Source: Sphingomonas sp. URHD0057
Lineage (GTDB): Bacteria > Pseudomonadota > Alphaproteobacteria > Sphingomonadales > Sphingomonadaceae
Assembly: GCF_000620665.1 (NCBI RefSeq)
Contig: NZ_KK211162.1
Location: 517,764 to 581,763, forward strand
DNA length: 64,000 nt
Reading direction: 5' to 3'
The notes beneath the pieces were generated by a model. The model had not been told where the DNA came from. It saw only the letters and a program-made list of their open reading frames with translations, and did not search any database. A program made the translations under genes and the position numbers. This document shows positions 41,285 to 51,300 of this stretch, piece by piece (position 1 is the stretch's first letter; each line of letters begins with the position of its first letter).

Positions 41285-43382
41285 GGTGATTACAGGCGGC
41301 TGGCGTCAGCTGATCCCGATGCCGGCGCTTGGTGCCATCGCCGTGGTCGCAGCGCTCGTGTGGACGCCGCCTGTCCGTTCGGAGCACAGCCCCAACGGCT
41401 CGAGTGGACAGGCGGCGATTCCTCAGGTCGCGGGTGGGCCTGAAATCGGCGCCTGGGGTTTCGACCTTGCCGGCATGGACCGCTCGATCCGGGCCGGCGA
41501 CGACTTCTTCGGCTACGCCAATGGCGGCTGGGCGCGACACGCCGCGATCCCCGCCGACCAAGGCGTCAACGACGTCTTCTCGAGGCTCGAGCAGCTATCG
41601 GCGGAACGCACTCGTGCGATCCTCGAAGCGGTCGCCCGTGAGCCCGGTTCGAAGATCGGCGATTTTTACGCGAGCTTCCTCGATCGGCGGATCGTCGATG
41701 CGCGCGGGCTCACTCCAATCGCGCCGACGCTCGGCCTGATCGATGCCGCCACAACTCCGGCGGAGCTTGCCGGGGTCATGGGGCGTCTCGCGCGCTCCGG
41801 CGTCACCGGCCCGTTCGAGGTGTGGGTCGAGGCTGACGACAAGAATCCCGACTCCGCCGCCTTTCAGCTGGCACAGGCCGGACTGGGGTTGCCTAGCCGC
41901 GACGATTATCTGTCGAATGACGCGGAGATTGCCGCGCACCGGACCGCCTACCGCGCCTATCTGATCCGCCTCCTCTCGCTGGCCGGCGCATCCCAGACGA
42001 TTCCGCGCGCCGATGCCGTGCTTGCGTTCGAAACGGCCCTGGCGAAGGCGCAAGCGCCCTTGGTCGACATACAGGACGTGGACTCCCAATATAATCCGCG
42101 CACCACGGACCAGCTTGCCAAAGCAACGCCATCCTTCGCCTGGCCGGCATTGTTCGATGCGCTTGGCCTGGCGTCGCACAGCCGTCTGATCGCCCGGCAG
42201 CCGGACGCGATTGCCCGCTCCGCGGCGCTGATCGCGGCAACGCCCGTGCCCGTCTTCAGGGATTATCTGAGGCTGCGGACGCTCGACACCTTCGCGCCTT
42301 ATTTGGCGCAACCGTTCGTCGATGCTGCCTTCGAGTTCCACGGCAAGGCGCTCGAGGGTACATCGGAGAACCAACCCTTGTGGAAGCGCGCGAGCGACAC
42401 GGTTGCGCTGGCGATGGGGGACGACATCGGCCGCATTTACGTCGAGCGCTATTTTCCCTCCAAGGCGAAGGCGGAAGCGGACGCCTTGGTGCGCAACGTT
42501 CTCGATGCCTGGGATCGGCACCTGCAAGGGTTGCGCTGGATGAGCCCCAAGACTCGATCGCGGGCACGCGCCAAGCTTGCCGCGCTGGTCATGGAGATCG
42601 GCTACCCCCGGCACTGGCGCGATTATTCCGAGCTTGCGATCCAGCGCAACGACCTTGCCGGCAATGTCATGCGCTCGAACGCTTTCGAATATGACCGGCT
42701 GCTGCACAAGCTCGGTCGCCCGTACGACAAGACCGAATGGTACACGCAGCTGCCGGCGATGGGCGTCAACGGATACGCCAATCACAAGACCAACCAGGTC
42801 GTGTTCAGCGCCGGCCTGCTGCAGCCCCCATTCTTCGACGCCGACGCCGACGCTGGTGTGAACTACGGCGCGATCGGTTCCGTCATCGCGCATGAGATCG
42901 GCCACGAATTCGACCAGCAGGGCGCCCGCTATGACGAGCGCGGCCGGCTGTCGGACTGGTGGACTCCGACCGACGTCAAGCGATTCAAGTCTCTGACCGC
43001 GACGCTGGTCGCCCAATACAACCGTTACGAGCCGCTTCCGGGCAAGCACATCGACGGCAAGGTCACGCTTGCCGAGAATATCGCCGACCTCGCGGGCGTC
43101 ACCATCGCCTATGACGCCTACAAAACCTCCCTGCACGGCAGCCCGGCACCCGTCCTCGACGGCTTCTCCGGCGACCAGCGTTTCTTTCTCGGCTGGGCGC
43201 AGATCTGGCGCTGTGTGTACCGCCGGCCGGTCCTGCTCCAGCGGCTGATGACCGACATCCATTCGCCCGTGCAGCAACGCGTCGCGACGGTGCGCAACGT
43301 CGACGCCTGGTACCCGGCGTTCGGAGTCGGAACCGGCAAACGGCTTTACCTGCCGCCGGCCCAACGGGTCCGGATCTGGTAA
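41259..43382 (+). CDS. Exported M13 family metallopeptidase, copy 2 (receptor-linked)
   Basis: The 707-residue protein overlaps the end of the receptor gene by 26 bases; GTG 41286 or ATG 41319 are alternative starts. A hydrophobic leader (LGAIAVVAALVWTPPVRS) indicates export. HEIGH (about residue 545, SVIAHEIGHEFDQQGARYD), ENIADLAGVTIAYDAY and the C-terminal LYLPPAQRVRIW identify M13. Compared with copy 1 it has the same architecture but clearly diverged sequence. Its place directly after a FecIR-controlled receptor suggests it processes the imported ligand or a ligand-bearing peptide in the periplasm. Confidence 0.94.
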   Translation: MRAQLRGFEVITGGWRQLIPMPALGAIAVVAALVWTPPVRSEHSPNGSSGQAAIPQVAGGPEIGAWGFDLAGMDRSIRAGDDFFGYANGGWARHAAIPADQGVNDVFSRLEQLSAERTRAILEAVAREPGSKIGDFYASFLDRRIVDARGLTPIAPTLGLIDAATTPAELAGVMGRLARSGVTGPFEVWVEADDKNPDSAAFQLAQAGLGLPSRDDYLSNDAEIAAHRTAYRAYLIRLLSLAGASQTIPRADAVLAFETALAKAQAPLVDIQDVDSQYNPRTTDQLAKATPSFAWPALFDALGLASHSRLIARQPDAIARSAALIAATPVPVFRDYLRLRTLDTFAPYLAQPFVDAAFEFHGKALEGTSENQPLWKRASDTVALAMGDDIGRIYVERYFPSKAKAEADALVRNVLDAWDRHLQGLRWMSPKTRSRARAKLAALVMEIGYPRHWRDYSELAIQRNDLAGNVMRSNAFEYDRLLHKLGRPYDKTEWYTQLPAMGVNGYANHKTNQVVFSAGLLQPPFFDADADAGVNYGAIGSVIAHEIGHEFDQQGARYDERGRLSDWWTPTDVKRFKSLTATLVAQYNRYEPLPGKHIDGKVTLAENIADLAGVTIAYDAYKTSLHGSPAPVLDGFSGDQRFFLGWAQIWRCVYRRPVLLQRLMTDIHSPVQQRVATVRNVDAWYPAFGVGTGKRLYLPPAQRVRIW

Positions 43383-43383
43383 G

Positions 43384-44364
43384 ATGCGGCGAGGCTTACT
43401 CTCCGTTCTGTCGGCGGCGCTTCTCGGCCTCGCGCCGAACGCTGCGCAAGCCGGCGACCTGCTCCTTGTGGCGAACAAGCGCGAGAACACGGTCAGCTTC
43501 ATCGACCTGGCAAGGGCCGCGGAGCTTGGCCGGGCCAAGACCGGGAGCACGCCGCACGAGCTTGCGGCCTCGCCCGACGGGCATCGCGTCGCGGTTGTCG
43601 CCTACGGCGGCCACACCATCGACATCCTCGACATCGCGTCGCGATCGCGGCTGCGGACGATCGATCTCGGCCGTAACGCCGAACCGCACGGCATTGCCTG
43701 GCTGCGCAATGGCCGCATTGTCGTGACGACTCAGGCGAGCGACGCGGTCGCCGTAATCGACCCAATAGGGCGCGACACGCTTTCGACCATTCCTACCCGG
43801 CAGAAGGGCACGCACCTACTCGCGGTCTCGCCCAACGAACGGCGACTTTACACCGCCAATCGGGAGTCGGGCACGGTTTCGGTGCTCGACCTTAAGCGTC
43901 GCGTAGACCTGCGCAACGTCCGCGCCGGCATATGGCCGGAGGGAATCGCATTAACCCGAAGCGGGCGCGAACTGTGGGTCGCCGACTTTGAGAATGCCCG
44001 CGTGCTGGTCTACGATGCACGCACGATGCGGCGCGTGGCGAGCCTCAGGACCGGACGGATGCCGATCCGCGTCGCTGCGGCGCCGGACGGTAGGCGCATG
44101 TATACCTCCGATACCGGGGCGGGCAGCGTGAGCGAGTTCGACGCGCGTTCGCACCGCCTGCTGCGGCAGCTGCGCATCAGCGGCAACGAAGCGGCGCAGC
44201 AGGTGACGCTGGCGTTTTCGAGCGACGGCAAGCGCCTCTACGTGGCGGAAACTGCGCGCAACACCGTGGCAGAGGTCGACCTCAAAAGCGGCGCGGTTTT
44301 GCGCAGGTTGAAGGCCGGGGACGGAGGTGACGGGTTGGCCGTCGTCGCAGGAGGAGGGGGATGA
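43384..44364 (+). CDS. Exported YncE-like beta-propeller protein 1
   Basis: The 326-residue protein has a signal peptide (LLSVLSAALLGLAPNAAQA) and six to seven repeats of the YVTN-type blade, such as RENTVSFIDLARAAELGRAK, HTIDILDIASRSRLRTIDLG and SGTVSVLDLKRRVDLRNV. Each repeat contains an S-P-D/N-G/E-R turn (ASPDGHRVAVVAYGG, VSPNERRLYTANRE). YncE-like propellers are periplasmic and usually act as binding or scaffold proteins. It starts one base after the M13 gene and overlaps propeller 2 by ATGA. Confidence 0.88.
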   Translation: MRRGLLSVLSAALLGLAPNAAQAGDLLLVANKRENTVSFIDLARAAELGRAKTGSTPHELAASPDGHRVAVVAYGGHTIDILDIASRSRLRTIDLGRNAEPHGIAWLRNGRIVVTTQASDAVAVIDPIGRDTLSTIPTRQKGTHLLAVSPNERRLYTANRESGTVSVLDLKRRVDLRNVRAGIWPEGIALTRSGRELWVADFENARVLVYDARTMRRVASLRTGRMPIRVAAAPDGRRMYTSDTGAGSVSEFDARSHRLLRQLRISGNEAAQQVTLAFSSDGKRLYVAETARNTVAEVDLKSGAVLRRLKAGDGGDGLAVVAGGGG

Positions 44365-45377
44365 GAATCTTCTGGCGGATCGTTCAGGCGCTGCTGGTCC
44401 TGTGCAGCGCGCCGGTTTTCGCGCAGCCGCACGAATATCTTTACGTCGAGAACAGCGCCGCCGGCACCGTGTCGGTGATCGCGGTGCCCGAGAACAAGTT
44501 GGTGGGCACCATCCCGGCCTCGAAGATCGGCCATCATCCGGACGACGTCGCGATCACTCCCGACGGCTCGATGCTGCTCGTCAACCGGCTCGACAGCGAG
44601 GATGTGGTGGCGCTCGACGCGCGGACCGAGAAGGTGCTGTTCACCGTTCCCGTCGGCGGCGTTCCCAACCACATCACCGTCTCGCGCGACGGACGCCTTC
44701 TCTACGTGCCGATCTTCAACGGGACCGAGCTCAAGATCGTCGACCTCGCCGCGCGCAAGATCGTCGGTTCGGTCGACATCGGCATGGGCGCGCACGCGAC
44801 GCGCCTCTCGCCCGACGGCAAGCGGCTGTACGTCGGACACATGTGGAACCAGGCAATCATGGTCGTCGACCTGGCCAAAGGCGAAGTCGTTCGCACCTAT
44901 GAGTTCGACCGGCCCGTGCGCCCGTTCGCGGTCTCACCCGACGAGAAAACGCTCTACGTGCAGACCTCCAACTTGAGCGGCTTTTACGTAGTCGATACTG
45001 CGAGCGGCCGGATCGCCCGGAAAGTCGAAATGCCGACGCCGTTGCCGCCCGGCACGACACTGTCTTTTCCCTATACGGTGGATCACGGACTCGCGCTGAC
45101 CGCGGACGGCAAGCGGCTGCTCGCTGCCGGCTCGATGACCGGGCACGTGGCGATCTTTGCGGTCCCTGATATGAAGGTGCTCGCCGACATTCCGGTCGGA
45201 CGTGAGCCGAACTGGATCGCGCTCAGCCGGGACGAACGCTTCGCCTACGTCAGCAACCGCAAGGACGACACCATCTCGGTGATCGACATGGCCGCGCTGC
45301 GCGAGGTCGGACGGATCGCCGTCGGCGACCTGCCGCAGCGCATGCACACCGCGATCGTCGACCGGGAGGTCGAGTGA
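44361..45377 (+). CDS. Exported YncE-like beta-propeller protein 2
   Basis: The 338-residue protein has a signal peptide (VQALLVLCSAPVFA) and about seven propeller blades of the YVTN type: AAGTVSVIAVPENKLVGTIP, DVAITPDGSMLLVNRLDSED, HVAIFAVPDMKVLADIPVG and DDTISVIDMAALREVGRI. It is a diverged paralogue of the preceding gene and overlaps it by ATGA, so equal production of the two is likely. A secreted or periplasmic ligand-binding role is inferred; no catalytic residues are apparent. Confidence 0.88.
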   Translation: MRIFWRIVQALLVLCSAPVFAQPHEYLYVENSAAGTVSVIAVPENKLVGTIPASKIGHHPDDVAITPDGSMLLVNRLDSEDVVALDARTEKVLFTVPVGGVPNHITVSRDGRLLYVPIFNGTELKIVDLAARKIVGSVDIGMGAHATRLSPDGKRLYVGHMWNQAIMVVDLAKGEVVRTYEFDRPVRPFAVSPDEKTLYVQTSNLSGFYVVDTASGRIARKVEMPTPLPPGTTLSFPYTVDHGLALTADGKRLLAAGSMTGHVAIFAVPDMKVLADIPVGREPNWIALSRDERFAYVSNRKDDTISVIDMAALREVGRIAVGDLPQRMHTAIVDREVE

Positions 45378-46414
45378 GGCGCCTCTTCACCGCACTGATA
45401 TTCTGGTTGGCCGCCGTGCCGGTGGCCGCCGCGCCGTCACGGTTCGAGCCGATCATCGCCAAGGTCGCGATGGCACTGGAAACACGGCCGCTGGTCGGCA
45501 TCGGCGACGGCACGCATCGCCAGAAGCAAGCGCATCAGCTGCAAATGGCCCTGCTCAGCGATCCGCGCATATCGTGCAAGATCGACGCGGTCGCGGTCGA
45601 ATTTGGCAATTCCGCGCTTCAGTCGATTGCCGACCGTTATGTCTTGGGGACGCGGGTGCCACTTGCCGAGAAAAGGCGCATCTGGCGCGACACCGGCCAG
45701 TGGCTGGTGTGGGATTCGCCGCTTTACGAAAATCTGTTCGACACGGTCCGCGATCTCAATCGCCGCAAGCTCTGTCCCCACCCGCTTCGCGTGCTGCTGG
45801 CTGATCCGCCGATCGATTGGGGCAATGTCCACACCGCCGCCGACTACCGTCCGTACCGCGTCCGCGACGAATTCGCCGCGCAACTGATCGAGCGCGAGGT
45901 GCTCGCCAAGGGTCAGCGCGCATTGCTCATCTTCGGCGACACGCATCTGTGGAAAGCGCTGCCGGCGGGAAGCACGGAGAAGCCACGCATGGCGATGATC
46001 ATCGAACAGCATCATCCGGGGTCGCTCGCGTCGTTCGTCTTTCTGCCCGACGTCGACCATCCGGCGAAGGGTCTTCTGCCGGCCGCCCCGAGCTTGGCCT
46101 TGCTTCGCGGCAGACAGCGCCCATTGCGCGATCTGATGCCGCATGACGACACGGTGGCGATGAAGGAGGGCGATCGCGCCGTCGAACGCCCGCTCGACGA
46201 GGTCGACTGGCCGCCCGCGGACCAGCTGGTTGACGGCTTTCTCAATCTGGGGCCGCTTACCGATGTGGATCCCGACCCGGCGATCTACCGCGACCCGGCC
46301 TATCAGACGGAATTGCGCCGCCGGGCAATCATCCTCAAAGCCGTCCACGGGTTCGATTTTTCCGCGCAGCTCGACGATTTGCTCAAGCAGAGCCACGGCC
46401 GCGTGAAACGCTAA
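45374..46414 (+). CDS. Exported protein of unknown function (possible EreA/ChaN-like fold)
   Basis: The GTG start overlaps propeller 2 (GTGA) and gives 346 residues with a signal peptide (LFTALIFWLAAVPVAAAPS). Three spaced motifs are suggestive: PLVGIGDGTHRQKQAHQLQ near residue 40, DAVAVEFGNSALQ near 72, and ALLIFGDTHLWKALP near 185. A Gly-rich strand end followed by His and a later GDTH recall the erythromycin-esterase/ChaN-like (Tiki) superfamily of metal- or haem-binding hydrolases, but I cannot confirm this. The operon position argues for a role on the receptor's ligand. Confidence 0.55.
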   Translation: MRRLFTALIFWLAAVPVAAAPSRFEPIIAKVAMALETRPLVGIGDGTHRQKQAHQLQMALLSDPRISCKIDAVAVEFGNSALQSIADRYVLGTRVPLAEKRRIWRDTGQWLVWDSPLYENLFDTVRDLNRRKLCPHPLRVLLADPPIDWGNVHTAADYRPYRVRDEFAAQLIEREVLAKGQRALLIFGDTHLWKALPAGSTEKPRMAMIIEQHHPGSLASFVFLPDVDHPAKGLLPAAPSLALLRGRQRPLRDLMPHDDTVAMKEGDRAVERPLDEVDWPPADQLVDGFLNLGPLTDVDPDPAIYRDPAYQTELRRRAIILKAVHGFDFSAQLDDLLKQSHGRVKR

Positions 46415-46424
46415 GGAAACGCAT

Positions 46425-48140
46425 ATGCAAAAAGCTGCGGCGGTCGCGTTGGTGCCGTTTGTGGTCGCGCTGACCTCGGCGGCACCCGCAAGCCGGGCGG
46501 CCGGGTCGGATTATTCCGTGCTGATCCGCGGCGGCACCATCTACGACGGCGGCGGTCAACCGGCTTTTGTTGGTGACGTTGCGGTGAAAGGCGACAAGAT
46601 CGTCTATGTCGGACCGCACGCGCCCGGACGCGCCGCGCACATCCTCAACGCCAGTGGCAAGGCGGTGTCGCCCGGCTTCATCAACATGCTGAGCTGGGCG
46701 AACGAGGACCTGATCGCCGACGGTCGCGGAATGAGCGAGACGCTTCAGGGCGTGACTCTCGAGGTGATGGGCGAGGGTGATTCGATGGGGCCGTGGAATC
46801 CCGCGATGAAGCGGCTCGCGGTGACGCGCCAGACCGACATCAAATATCCAATCCGCTGGACGACGCTCGGCCAGTATCTCGAATATCTCGAGCACAAGGG
46901 TGTCACACCCAACGTTGCCTCGTTCGTCGGCGCGACGACGGTGCGCGAGCACGAGCTCGGCGAGAAGGACGTCGATCCGACGCCGGAGCAGCTCAGGCGC
47001 ATGCGCGCGCTGGTCCGCCAGGCGATGAAGGAGGGCGCTCTCGGGGTCGGCTCGTCGCTGATCTACGCCCCGGCCAGCTTTGCCGAGACTCCCGAGCTCA
47101 CCGCGCTCGCCAGCGAGACCGCGAAATGCGGCGGCATGTACATCAGCCATATCCGGGACGAGGGCAACAAGCTCCTCGAAGCGATCGACGAGCTGGTGCA
47201 AATCTCCCGGAAGTCGGTCGCTCCGGCCGAGATTTATCATTTCAAGCAGGCTGGCACGAAGAACTGGGGCAAGCTCGATGCCGCGATCGCCCGCGTCGAC
47301 CAGGCCCGCGCCGCCGGGCTCCGCATCACCGCCGACATGTATACTTACCCGGCAAGCGCGACCGGCCTCGACGCCGCATTTCCCTTGTGGATGCAGGATG
47401 GCGGAGTCGAGGCATGGATCAAGCGCCTCAAGGATCCCGCTCTGCGGCAGCGCGCTTTCGCCGAGATGCATCGACCGGATGCCGACGACACCGCCGAGCT
47501 GGTGACCAGCGACCCCGAAAAGGTGCTGCTGATCGGGTTCAAGACCGACAAGCTGAAGCCGCTGACCGGCAAGACCCTGGGCGAGGTCGCGCGCCAGCGC
47601 GGCGAGAAGCCCGAGGAAGTCGCCGCCGACCTGATCGTCGAGGACGGCACCCGGATCGAGGTCGTCTATTTCGAGATGAGCGAAGCCAACGTCCGTCGCG
47701 AAGTCGGCTTACCGTGGATGAGCTTCGGTTCGGACGGCGAGTCACGCGCGCCCGAAGGCGTGTTCCTGAAGTCGAGCACGCATCCGCGTTCCTATGGCAA
47801 TTTCGTCCGGCTGCTCGGCAAATATGTGCGCGACGAAAAGGCCGTTGCTTTGCCCGACGCAATCCGCCGACTGACCGCGCTTCCCGCGACCAATCTGGCG
47901 CTAAAGCAGCGCGGCTGGCTCAAGCCCGGCTATCATGCCGACGTCGTCGTGTTCGATCCGGCCAAGGTCCAGGATCATGCGACCTTCGTTGAGCCGCAGC
48001 GGCTGGCGACCGGAGTGGGGGACGTGTTCGTCAACGGCATCCAGGTCGTGAAGAACGGCAAGCACACGGGAGCGAAGCCTGGGCGGTTCGTTCGCGGACC
48101 CGGCTGGACGGGCTGGCCCAATGGCGGCGCATGCAGGTGA
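46425..48140 (+). CDS. Exported D-aminoacylase-like amidohydrolase lacking the HxH motif
   Basis: The 571-residue protein has a signal peptide (AAVALVPFVVALTSAAPASRA) and the N-acyl-D-amino-acid deacylase layout: VLIRGGTIYDGGGQPAFVGDVAV, SSLIYAPASFAETPEL, MYISHIRDEGNKL, EIYHFKQAG and the late GSDGESRAPEG. In classical members PGFID is followed by H-x-H; here the sequence is PGFINMLSWANEDL, so those two metal ligands are absent. A recognised but poorly characterised subgroup shares this feature. It ends the FecIR-receptor operon, ten bases after the preceding gene. Confidence 0.85.
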   Translation: MQKAAAVALVPFVVALTSAAPASRAAGSDYSVLIRGGTIYDGGGQPAFVGDVAVKGDKIVYVGPHAPGRAAHILNASGKAVSPGFINMLSWANEDLIADGRGMSETLQGVTLEVMGEGDSMGPWNPAMKRLAVTRQTDIKYPIRWTTLGQYLEYLEHKGVTPNVASFVGATTVREHELGEKDVDPTPEQLRRMRALVRQAMKEGALGVGSSLIYAPASFAETPELTALASETAKCGGMYISHIRDEGNKLLEAIDELVQISRKSVAPAEIYHFKQAGTKNWGKLDAAIARVDQARAAGLRITADMYTYPASATGLDAAFPLWMQDGGVEAWIKRLKDPALRQRAFAEMHRPDADDTAELVTSDPEKVLLIGFKTDKLKPLTGKTLGEVARQRGEKPEEVAADLIVEDGTRIEVVYFEMSEANVRREVGLPWMSFGSDGESRAPEGVFLKSSTHPRSYGNFVRLLGKYVRDEKAVALPDAIRRLTALPATNLALKQRGWLKPGYHADVVVFDPAKVQDHATFVEPQRLATGVGDVFVNGIQVVKNGKHTGAKPGRFVRGPGWTGWPNGGACR

Positions 48141-48251
48141 CGTATCGATCAGGGAAACCAGCGCCCGCGCTCCTCGGGTAACGGCTCGACAGGGCTTGGC
48201 TTGACGCCCGGTCCGCGCTTTCACGAGAAGCTATTTTAATCAGCAGGTTGA

Positions 48252-48275
48252 GCCACGGCCGTTGAGAGCCGTGGC
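48252..48275 (+). terminator. Stem-loop at the end of the FecIR-receptor operon
   Basis: GCCACGGC/GCCGTGGC is a perfect eight-base stem with an eight-base loop, about 110 bases after the aminoacylase stop. No T-run follows, so it may work with Rho or as a 3' stability element. Confidence 0.5.
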
Positions 48276-48306
48276 CGAAAAGGCACGTTAGAATTTAACT
48301 CATGGC

Positions 48307-48326
48307 TTGACAAAGTGAACGTTCAC
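48307..48326 (+). promoter_or_regulatory. Promoter -35 box with overlapping LacI-type operator before the sugar TonB receptor
   Basis: A perfect TTGACA (48307-48312) is followed after two bases by the 12-base palindrome GTGAACGTTCAC (48315-48326). A repressor bound there would cover the promoter spacer. The predicted start site lies near 48343, which argues against the earliest ATG of the receptor (48335). No convincing -10 box is seen. Confidence 0.65.
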
Positions 48327-48397
48327 ATCGCAGCATGCACATGGGGGTAAGCGTCCGCCAAGAGACGCGACCGCCGACAATGGGGAGAGACGGCGGC

Positions 48398-51300
48398 ATG
48401 GCTGCTTTGCATAAGCGCGCACTGTATCGTTTGATGGTCGGCGGCTCGGTCGTCGCCTTCGTTCCGGGTTTGGCACAGGCGCAAACGGCCGGTCCGCCCG
48501 CGCCGCCGGTCGACCAGGCTCAGCAGACCGAAGAGCAACGGCCAACGACTGCCAACACGACCACCGCGGACGCGCCGCCAGGGGTCACCGGCAACGACAT
48601 CGTCATCACCGGCATCCGCGCCTCGCTACGGCAGTCGCAGGACATCAAGCGCAACGCGCAGGGCGTCGTCGACGCCATCTCGGCCGAGGAGATGGGCAAG
48701 TTCCCCGACACCAACCTCGCCGAGTCGCTGCAGCGCATCACCGGCGTCTCGATCGACCGCTCGAACGGCGAAGGGTCGTTCGTCACGGTTCGCGGCTTCG
48801 GTCCCGAATATAACCTCGTCCTGCTCAACGGCCGCGAAATGCCGACGTCATCGCTCAGCAATAACGGTGCCGAGGCGCCCAATTCGCGCGCTTTCGACTT
48901 CGGTAACCTCGCTTCGGAGGGCATTGCCGCAGTCGAAGTCTACAAATCGGGCCGAGTGACACTGCCGACCGGCGGCATCGGATCGACGATCAACATTCTG
49001 ACTCCGCGTCCGCTCGACCGTCCGGGCATGCGCGGTAGCCTCTCCGCAAGAGCCGTCCTTGACACGTCGCAGAACGGCCACAACGATATCACTCCGGAAT
49101 TTTCCGGGATCTTCAGCGACACCTTCGCCGACAACCGCGTCGGCATCTTGGTGACCGGATCCTACCAGCGGCGGAAATCGAGCACGAACCAGGCCAATGT
49201 CGGTTGGCGCGACGGCTATCTCGGGTCGGAGAACAACTGGGGCTCGCTGCCAAACAATGATCAGCAGGTAAATCGGCCTGGGCCGACCGACGTCTATCAA
49301 GTCCAGCAGAACGCGTCCTACGACCTCAACGACATCGACCGCCGGCGCATCAACGGCCAGGCGGTCCTCCAATTCCGGCCATTGGATAATCTCACCGGCA
49401 CGCTCGACTACACTTATTCCCAGAACAAGGTCGAAATCCGCAACAGCAACGTCGGCGTGTGGTTCAACTTCGGCGACGTCTCCAGCGAATGGACCGACGG
49501 TCCGGTCGCCGGACCGATCATCTATTCGGAAAATTTCGCGCCGCCTGATCCGGGCTGCACGGCGCCATCGCCCCCGACGCCAAACGCCTGCAACATCGGC
49601 AAGGACTTGTCGTACAGCGGGTCGCTGACGGCCAATCGCACCGTCAACAAATCGCTAGGCGGCAACCTCGCGTGGGATGGTTTCAACCGGCTTCACCTGG
49701 AGCTCGATGCCCACCATTCAACCGCGGAATCGAAACCGACCAACAAGTTCGGATCAAACATGTCCGTCGGCAATGCCGTGTTCGGCATCGCGAACCAGAA
49801 CATCAATTATGAGAACGACCTACCGATCATCAACGTGACGATGGCGCCCGGAGTCGACGAGCTCGACCCGGCCAATATTACCCCAACCGGAAACGCGTTC
49901 CGGACCGCTTACTTCAAGGACCGCATCGACCAGGGCCAGCTCAAGGGCAATTGGGACTTCGACGGCTCATTCCTCGACAGCGTCGATTTCGGTGTGTCGT
50001 ACGTCGACAGCAAGATCCGTTCCGCGTTCGGCGTTCTTCAGAACGATACGTGGGGCGGGGCCGGCCCGGCGTCGGATATTCCCGACGATATCTTCACGCT
50101 GCAGACGTTGCCGGACAAATTCCCGGGTCTGTCAGGCCATAATGACCCGGCGATGATCCAGTCCTTCTACAGCTTCGATTTCGAACGCATGGTTGGCCTG
50201 ATCAACGGCCTTTATGGCACCTGTACGCATCCGCTGACGGGAAAGCCGACTGGCGACGGATGTCTGGCGCAATTTTCCACCGATCGCCGGATCACGGAGA
50301 AGACGCTAGCGCCTTATCTGCAGGCGAACATGGTATTCGACCTGTTCCAACGTCCGTCCCATCTGCGTGCCGGTGTTCGCTATGAGCGAACAAAAATTAA
50401 TTCTTCAGCGTTGGTCCCGGTTCCGATCGGGACGCAATGGGTAGCCGCCAATGAATTCAATCTGATCCCTGGCCCCGACAGCACCTTCACGACTCTCAAA
50501 GGCGAATACCACGAATGGCTGCCGGCGGTGGATTTCGACGTGGAACCGATCCACAACGTCAAGCTTCGCGCTTCCTACAGCCACACGATTACCCGCTCCG
50601 ACTATCAGAGCATGCAAGGCGGCCTAACGCTTGGCAATCTTTTCCGCGTAGGTGGCGGCGACGGCAATCAGGGCAACCCAAATCTTCTGCCGTACAAATC
50701 GAAGAACATCGATCTATCGGCCGAGTGGTACTACGGTGCTTTGAGCTACCTGTCGGTCGGCTACTTCCACAAGGATGTGTCGAATTACATCTCCAACACG
50801 CGCGTCGATCAGACGGCATTCGACCTGCACACGCCGGTTGGCGGACCCCGCTACAATGCAGCGATTGCAGCGGGGGCTGTCACTCCGGAAGACATCCGGG
50901 CGTATATCGCACTGCATTATCCAAGCACGGTGATCATCTCGGGTACGCAGACCTTGATCCAGAGCTTACCCGAAGACCCGCTGCTGAATTTCCAGGTCGT
51001 GACGCCAACCAACTCGGACCAGAAGGCGAAGATCGACGGCTGGGAGTTCAACGTCCAGCACAGCTTCTGGAACACCGGGTTCGGCGCAATCCTGAACTAT
51101 ACGATCGTCAACGGCAGCGCGAAATTTAACAACGCCTTGCCGGCGAGCGTATTCCAGTTCGCGCTCGCGGGCCTAAGCGACAGTGCCAACGCCGTGGTCT
51201 TCTACGACAAGGGCGGGATCCAGGCGCGCCTCGCTTACAACTGGCGCGACAAGTTCCTCAGCGATAGCGGCCTCGGCCGCAACCCAACCTACACGGAGGC

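Noticed and set aside
36369-48140. Lasso-peptide biosynthesis locus, because FecIR, a TonB receptor and peptidases occur together
   Set aside because: No precursor peptide, B-type transglutaminase-like or C-type asparagine-synthetase-like gene is present. The peptidase is M13, not the S9-type lasso isopeptidase.
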